In this document: piece after piece, positions 60,038 through 64,000 of the stretch
Position numbering within the stretch: position 1 is the first letter of the stretch
How the letters are laid out: each line of letters begins with the position of its first letter
DNA from: Lunularia cruciata
Taxonomy: Eukaryota > Streptophyta > Marchantiopsida > Lunulariales > Lunulariaceae
DNA: 64,000 nucleotides
Assembly: GCA_948567375.1 (NCBI GenBank)
Contig: OX419760.1
Coordinates: 13,578,001 to 13,642,000, forward strand
Direction: 5' to 3'
The notes under the pieces: generated by a model
Seen by the model: the letters and a program-made list of their open reading frames with translations, nothing else
Told to the model about the DNA's origin: nothing
The model's database searches: none
Made by a program: the position numbers and the translations under genes

Positions 60038-60418
60038 TGTAACAACATGGAGTTTAGCGATGAAGTTAATAGGGCTAATGAAGTAGCAAATAAGAAAAAT
60101 TAGCCTAAATATTCCAAAAGTATCTAGGAAGCTTCTTGGGAAGCTTCTTAGCTAGCTTAGCTTGCATATCAAGTAAATAGCTTCTAGAAGCTTCCAACTA
60201 GCTTAGCTTGCATGCCAAGAAGCTTCCTGGTTAACTTGGCTTGCATTCTAAGAAAGCAGCTTGAGGAAAATTCTTGAGAAGCTTCTCAAGGGCCTTGTAT
60301 ACTACCTGTATATACTAAAGTTGAAGCTCATGCTACGCATTCAAAGTTTTCTCTCATCCTAATATCCCAATGTGAGCTTCCATTCTCCTATTTCTCTCCT
60401 CAGTCCTGGTCTTTTACA
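60038..60418 (+). repeat. B3 3' LTR
   Basis: 381 bp, TGTAACAACATGG...GGTCTTTTACA. Confidence 0.88.
60182..60194 (+). promoter_or_regulatory. Heat-shock element in B3 3' LTR
   Basis: TTCTAGAAGCTTC, identical to the B1 and B3 5' LTR sites. Confidence 0.6.
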
Positions 60419-60423
60419 CAAGA

Positions 60424-61310
60424 GATCGATGAATGGTGCGGCTACATGAACATAGTAGTGGATGAATCATTGGTAAAAACTGGCTAATCCATTAAATACC
60501 CATACTTCTATAGCATCCTTTGTAGTAATCTAATCAATGATAGTCTTGATTTTCTCCAATTCCATCTTGATCCCTTCCAATGAAATCTTGTGACACAAGA
60601 AAGTAAATTCCTTTTGTCAAAGGCACGCTTTGACTTCTTGTAGTAAAACTTCCATTGTCATAGTCATCTTAGGACTAATTGCACGTGATTTGTATGTTCT
60701 ATATTTTTCTTGCTATAGATTAAAATGTCATCCAATAACACCACCATGTACCAATCCAATAGTCTATCCAACATCCAATGCATCTGATCCATGAAGACTT
60801 CTGGAGCATTAGTGAGCCCAAAAGGTAGAACTCTCCATTCAAAATATCCATACCTTGTGCAAAAGGTATTTTTTTGCACATCCTCCTTATTAATAGGGAT
60901 TTGCCAATAGCCACCACAAAGATCCAAAATTGGAGAAGTATTTTGCTCCACTCAATTGATCAAGCAAGTTATCAATTTGAGGCAAGAGATATGCATTTTT
61001 CATTATTTGTTTATTGAGCCCGCAATAATCAATAAAGAAATGAAGTCTTCCATCCTTCTTTGGAACAAATAGTACCAATGCTCCCAAGGAGATGTACTAC
61101 ATCATATGAAATCCTTCTCCAACAACTCCATTAGTGTTGTTCATAACTCCTCCAACTCCTTTGGGTGAGAGCCAATAGATTGACCTACTCGTTGGAGTAC
61201 TCCTAGCAATAACTCAATCTTAAAGGGCAAACCACAATCAGAGAGTATTGCCAAACATTTGGAAACACGTCAAAAAAATTCTGAACTATTTGATCAACCA
61301 TTGCTTGATG
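60424..61310 (-). pseudogene. B2 reverse transcriptase
   Basis: Minus-strand segments: [20 protein letters not shown] with [18 protein letters not shown] (61087-60950), then after a frameshift [40 protein letters not shown] and [13 protein letters not shown] with the double Asp intact (about 60720-60760). It resumes exactly where B3 interrupted the RT-RNase H junction. Confidence 0.82.
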
Positions 61311-61346
61311 AGACTCTTGACACCCTTTGGATTCTCCTTGTGCAAT

Positions 61347-62210
61347 CTACTTGATCCACACTACAAAAATAGACTTATCTTCCAAAGCATGCTCTATGGC
61401 TACTTCACTAACAAACTTCTCATCTAGGGACTCATCTCCCTTCAAAGCTTGCTCTATGGTTGATTTCCTCACAAACGTCCCACCTTGGGACTCATCTCTC
61501 TTCAAGGCTTGCTCTAAGGCTACCTTTTTAACAAATTTCCCATCTAGGGATTTACTATTCTTAGGTGTCTTATTAAGAGGTGCCAAACAACCTAGTCTAA
61601 AATTCATACCTTGGTGTTCTACTTAAATTTGTTGTTGGTTCCAATCAAATTGAACCTTATGAAATTCAAGCCAAGGTAGACCTAGAATGACATCATAGTG
61701 TAGAGGTGCCACTACAAACCTCAAATACTCTTTCTCAATCTTGAAGATAATAGGATGCAAGGTACAAAATGCCAAATCCTTTCTACCATCCACCATCATC
61801 AATCTACTTTTAATTATTAGCTTGATAGGAAAATGTAATTCCTTTGCTAATTGCATGGACAAGAGCTTTTTTGAACTCACTAATCAACCAAAGTCCTACA
61901 ACCATGATCAGATATCATACATTGCAAGTGAAGCAAACTTGCATAAGTCAAGCCTTTGATCACATGAGAACTAATCAAGTTCCCAATATGTGGCTAGAAA
62001 TCTCCTATTGGGATTTCTTATTTCCCTTATCATTTTGCTCTACAAAATCCATCTAGGCAACTTGCCAAGGTCACCCATTCTTAAGCGGACATTTAGTGAT
62101 GCAATGTCCAATTTAGCAACAATAGAAATAACCACCATTTTTTCATAGTCTTTCTCTATCTGCAATGCCAAGTGGTCTTCTTTGAATGGTATCAATCTCT
62201 ATTTTTGTCA
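61347..62210 (-). pseudogene. B2 protease and zinc knuckle
   Basis: Protease at 61880-61623: MQLAKELHFPIKLIIKSRLM and YDVILGLPWLEFHKVQFDWN; the DSG segment upstream is lost. 61607-61347 is the linker GKFVKKVALEQALKRDES with a doubled unit GKFV.KVAIEQAL. The zinc knuckle lies on the minus strand at about 62070-62130 (FYCC...IGHCITKCP). Confidence 0.72.
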
Positions 62211-62468
62211 GTTCTTGTAAAAGACCAAAACCAAGGAGAGAAATAGGAGAATGGAAACTCACATTGGGACACTTGAATGAGGGAAAACTCTGATGCCTAG
62301 CATGAGCTTTGGCTTTGGTATTTATAGGTAGCATACAATGCCCTTGAGAAGCTTCTCAAGAAGCTTCCTCAAGCCGCTTTCTTAGAGTGCAAGCCAAGTT
62401 AACTAGGAAGCTTCTCAAGAAGCTTCCTTCTAGAAGCCGCCTACTTGGCGTGCAAGCTAAGCTAGTTG

Positions 62469-62481
62469 GAAGCTTCTAGAA
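62469..62481 (-). promoter_or_regulatory. Heat-shock element 1 in B4 LTR
   Basis: GAAGCTTCTAGAA, the reverse complement of TTCTAGAAGCTTC, the orthologous site of B1 and B3. Confidence 0.6.
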
Positions 62482-62543
62482 GCTACTTACGTAAGGTGCA
62501 AGCTAAGCTAACCAGGAAGCTTCCCAAGAAGCTTCCTAGAGAC

Positions 62544-62556
62544 TTCCGGAATATTC
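62544..62556 (-). promoter_or_regulatory. Heat-shock element 2 in B4 LTR
   Basis: TTCCGGAATATTC, a perfect TTCnnGAAnnTTC at the position of the B2 site. Confidence 0.55.
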
Positions 62557-62560
62557 TAGG

Positions 62561-63081
62561 CTAATTTGTCTTATGTGCTACTTCGTGAGCCTGACTGACT
62601 TTGTTGCTAAACTCCATATTGTTACATATTCCCCCGCCGCTAGTTGGTGACATCCTTGTCGCCAGTGAAGCTTCAAATTCTTGGATGGCCGTCTGTGCAT
62701 TGTGGAGGTGAAAAAGAGGTTCCCAAGTGGCATCATGAAGGGGATACCCTTTCCAAAGGACCTTGTACTTCGTATGTTGGCGATGGCCTCGTTGAATGTG
62801 GCGACGCACAAGGATACGATCAACTTTTTACTCCCATGGTCATTGATAGGGATAGGAAGAGGGGGAGGTTGGACTCGAGTGGAAAAGGAAGAGGGGTTAG
62901 GAACAAAGGGTTTCAACTTGGAAACATGAAAGACAGGATGGATACGCATGTGACAAGGCAAGGCAAGACGATAAGCAACAGGAGAGACAATTTGGGTGAT
63001 ATCAAAGGGTCCTATCCAATTAGGGCCAAGTTTACAAACTTGAGTATCAAGTGGGAGAGGGAGGTTATTAGAGGATAGCAT
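62561..63081 (-). pseudogene. B4 integrase tail and chromodomain
   Basis: LPLDTQVCKLGPNWIGPFDI, LALPCHMRIHPVFHVSKLKP then a frameshift into the chromodomain frame HIQRGHRQHTKYKVLWKGYP with LHDATWEP and a tail ending SQAHEVAHKTN inside the LTR. Confidence 0.82.
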
Positions 63082-63111
63082 GACTTTATCACCAACTTCA
63101 AAGGTGAGATC

Positions 63112-63819
63112 TCAACGATGGTGGTCTGCATATTGTTTTTGGCAATTCTGAGCAACAAGGAGGTGAGACTTGGCTTGTTGGAGAGATTGGGATATAGTGG
63201 TCAAGAATGTGGAAGTATGAGGAACCTGAGATGGAGGGGGAGCAAGAAGAGAATCTGGAACAAGCGGATCTTGGCCAAAATTGAGAAAGAAAGGAGAGAA
63301 TCTAGTGCTTGCTTGTTTGGAATTGTTGTAGGCAAATTTGGCAGCGGCAAGACATTCATCCCAATTGGTATGGTGGATATTGACAAAGGCACGCAACATA
63401 TCCTCCAATGTACAATTTGCACGTTTGGTTTGTCTATCAATTTGAGGATGATAGGCCGTGGACAAAGCAAGCTTGGTGCCAAGTATCTGAAATAGTGCTT
63501 GCCAAAACTTCCCGGTAAAGCGAGGATCACGGTCAGAGATGAGTACGTGTGGCATTCCATGATGCTTGAAGAAATTGTCGAAGTAGATTTGCGCTAAGGT
63601 TGGAGCATCCACGGTATCACAGGTTGGTGCCAAGTGGATTTTCTTACTAAGCTTATCCACAAACACCACAATGGCGGTGTGTCCTTGTTTTGTCTTTGGC
63701 AAGGATGTGATGAGATCCAAGCTCACATGCTCCCAACAAGCTGATGGAACGGCAAGCGGTTGAAGGAGTCCACCCGGCTTCTGGTTGCTGGCCTTGTTAC
63801 GTTGGCAGCTCTCACACAA
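63112..63819 (-). pseudogene. B4 integrase core
   Basis: 236 uninterrupted codons. Zinc-domain end CESCQRNKASNQKPGGLLQP, then SLDLITSLPKTKQGHTAIVV (first Asp), LISDRDPRFTGKFWQALFQI (second Asp) and YHPQIDRQTKRAN, where the usual DGQTER is DRQTKR: the catalytic Glu is Lys. Frame intact, catalysis lost by a G-to-A type change. The tail has NNSKQASTRFSPFFLNFGQD. Confidence 0.88.
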
Positions 63820-64000
63820 TTGGACAAATTCTCAAACATCCCATGTCATGTTGGGCCACCACTATTGACGTTGGAGGGTACCCAAGGTGTTGTCCACACC
63901 CATGTGACCAGCGATGGGTAAATCATGGGCTTCTTGAAGGCACACAAGTCGAAGATCACTTTTGGTTGGAACATAGATCTGGTCCGCATGGAATAGAAGG
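63820..64000 (-). pseudogene. B4 RNase H-integrase linker (partial)
   Basis: The minus strand continues into the HHCC part (H in LHDLPITGHMGVDNT-like reading, about 63880-63940) with frame breaks. Truncated by the window edge. Confidence 0.6.

Larger units (their letters stand above)
54892..60418 (+). mobile_element. B3: family B chromovirus inserted in B2
   Basis: 5,527 bp with LTRs 54892-55243 and 60038-60418, exact PBS, gag to chromodomain, PPT. Perfect 5-bp target duplication CAAGA (54887-54891 and 60419-60423). Opposite in orientation to its host B2. Decayed by stops. Confidence 0.92.
45899..62215 (-). mobile_element. B2: family B chromovirus, interrupted three times
   Basis: Minus strand. 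3' LTR 45899-46261, then integrase tail to 46820, element A2 (46821-53434), integrase core and RNase H at 53435-54891, element B3 (54892-60418), then RT, protease and zinc knuckle at 60424-62215, where B4 cuts in. The pieces are collinear once A2 and B3 with one TSD copy each are removed. Its 5' LTR lies beyond the window. Confidence 0.85.
62216..62626 (-). repeat. B4 3' LTR
   Basis: Plus-strand view TGTAAAAGACCAAAACC ... CTCCATATTGTTACA, 411 bp, the same length class as the B1 LTR. Confidence 0.88.
62216..64000 (-). mobile_element. B4: family B chromovirus, partial
   Basis: Minus strand. 3' LTR 62216-62626, polypurine complement CCCCCGCCGC after it, chromodomain, integrase tail, integrase core and part of the HHCC region before the window ends. 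It interrupts B2 at 62215. Long open frames make it the least decayed family B copy here. Confidence 0.88.

Noticed and set aside
1-64000. CRISPR array, phage, operon or bacterial mobile element
   Set aside because: No spaced short direct repeats, no bacterial gene families; introns, iMet PBS and chromodomain elements show a plant nuclear origin.

Overview
This window is nuclear DNA of a land plant. The evidence is an uninterrupted plant-type eIF1A gene, a seven-exon gene with a zf-XS/XS RNA-binding region (a family known from plants), plant-type Ty3/gypsy chromoviruses primed by initiator tRNA-Met, and two short plastid-derived scraps (16S rRNA and trnQ-UUG). I cannot name the species. Nothing here is bacterial or viral in organisation, and there is no CRISPR array.

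Layout. About 0.47-3.56 kb is a decayed minus-strand non-LTR retrotransposon (LINE copy 1). About 3.6-12.5 kb is mostly AT-rich intergenic DNA holding a plastid 16S scrap, a truncated LINE 3' end and an eroded organelle-type trnQ. About 12.5-16 kb has gene fragments I could not assign: a signal-peptide exon, a terminal exon ending in a CLE-like tail, and a minus-strand candidate gene. About 16-19 kb has a three-copy diverged repeat and a LINE fragment with internal duplications. From 19.34 to 23.64 kb lies the minus-strand XS-domain gene. All seven exons join in frame with consistent splice phases (892 aa). A small Cys-rich secreted-peptide frame lies in its first intron. About 25.4-28.2 kb holds candidate exons of an unrecognised plus-strand gene. 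The eIF1A gene is at 29.08-29.51 kb on the minus strand. From 30.1 kb to the end the window is repeats.

The repeat half is a readable stratigraphy. Three LINE 3' ends lie next to one another at 30.10, 30.53 and 30.64 kb, all minus strand. The third is LINE copy 2, which was split by a 2.2-kb non-coding insert and then by LTR elements. I define two Ty3/gypsy chromodomain families. Family A has 733-741 bp LTRs (TGTAATACC...TATTACA). Family B has 350-411 bp LTRs (TGTAACAATATGG...TCTTTTACA). B1 (plus) sits in LINE copy 2, and a family A element (A1) sits in the 3' LTR of B1. B2 (minus) follows and is interrupted by a family A element (A2, perfect TSD TATAG), by B3 (perfect TSD CAAGA) and by B4 (minus), which runs off the window. 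All copies carry stops and lost catalytic residues, mostly C-to-T/G-to-A changes.

Most worth a second look: (i) five of the six family B LTRs seen carry at least one perfect three-unit heat-shock element, like the heat-activated ONSEN element but here in a Ty3 family; (ii) A1 and A2 share seven in-frame stops at identical codons although each has its own insertion site; (iii) the XS gene model and the Cys-rich peptide frame inside it; (iv) the LINE C-terminal CCHC plus endonuclease-like domain and its conserved 3' hairpin.
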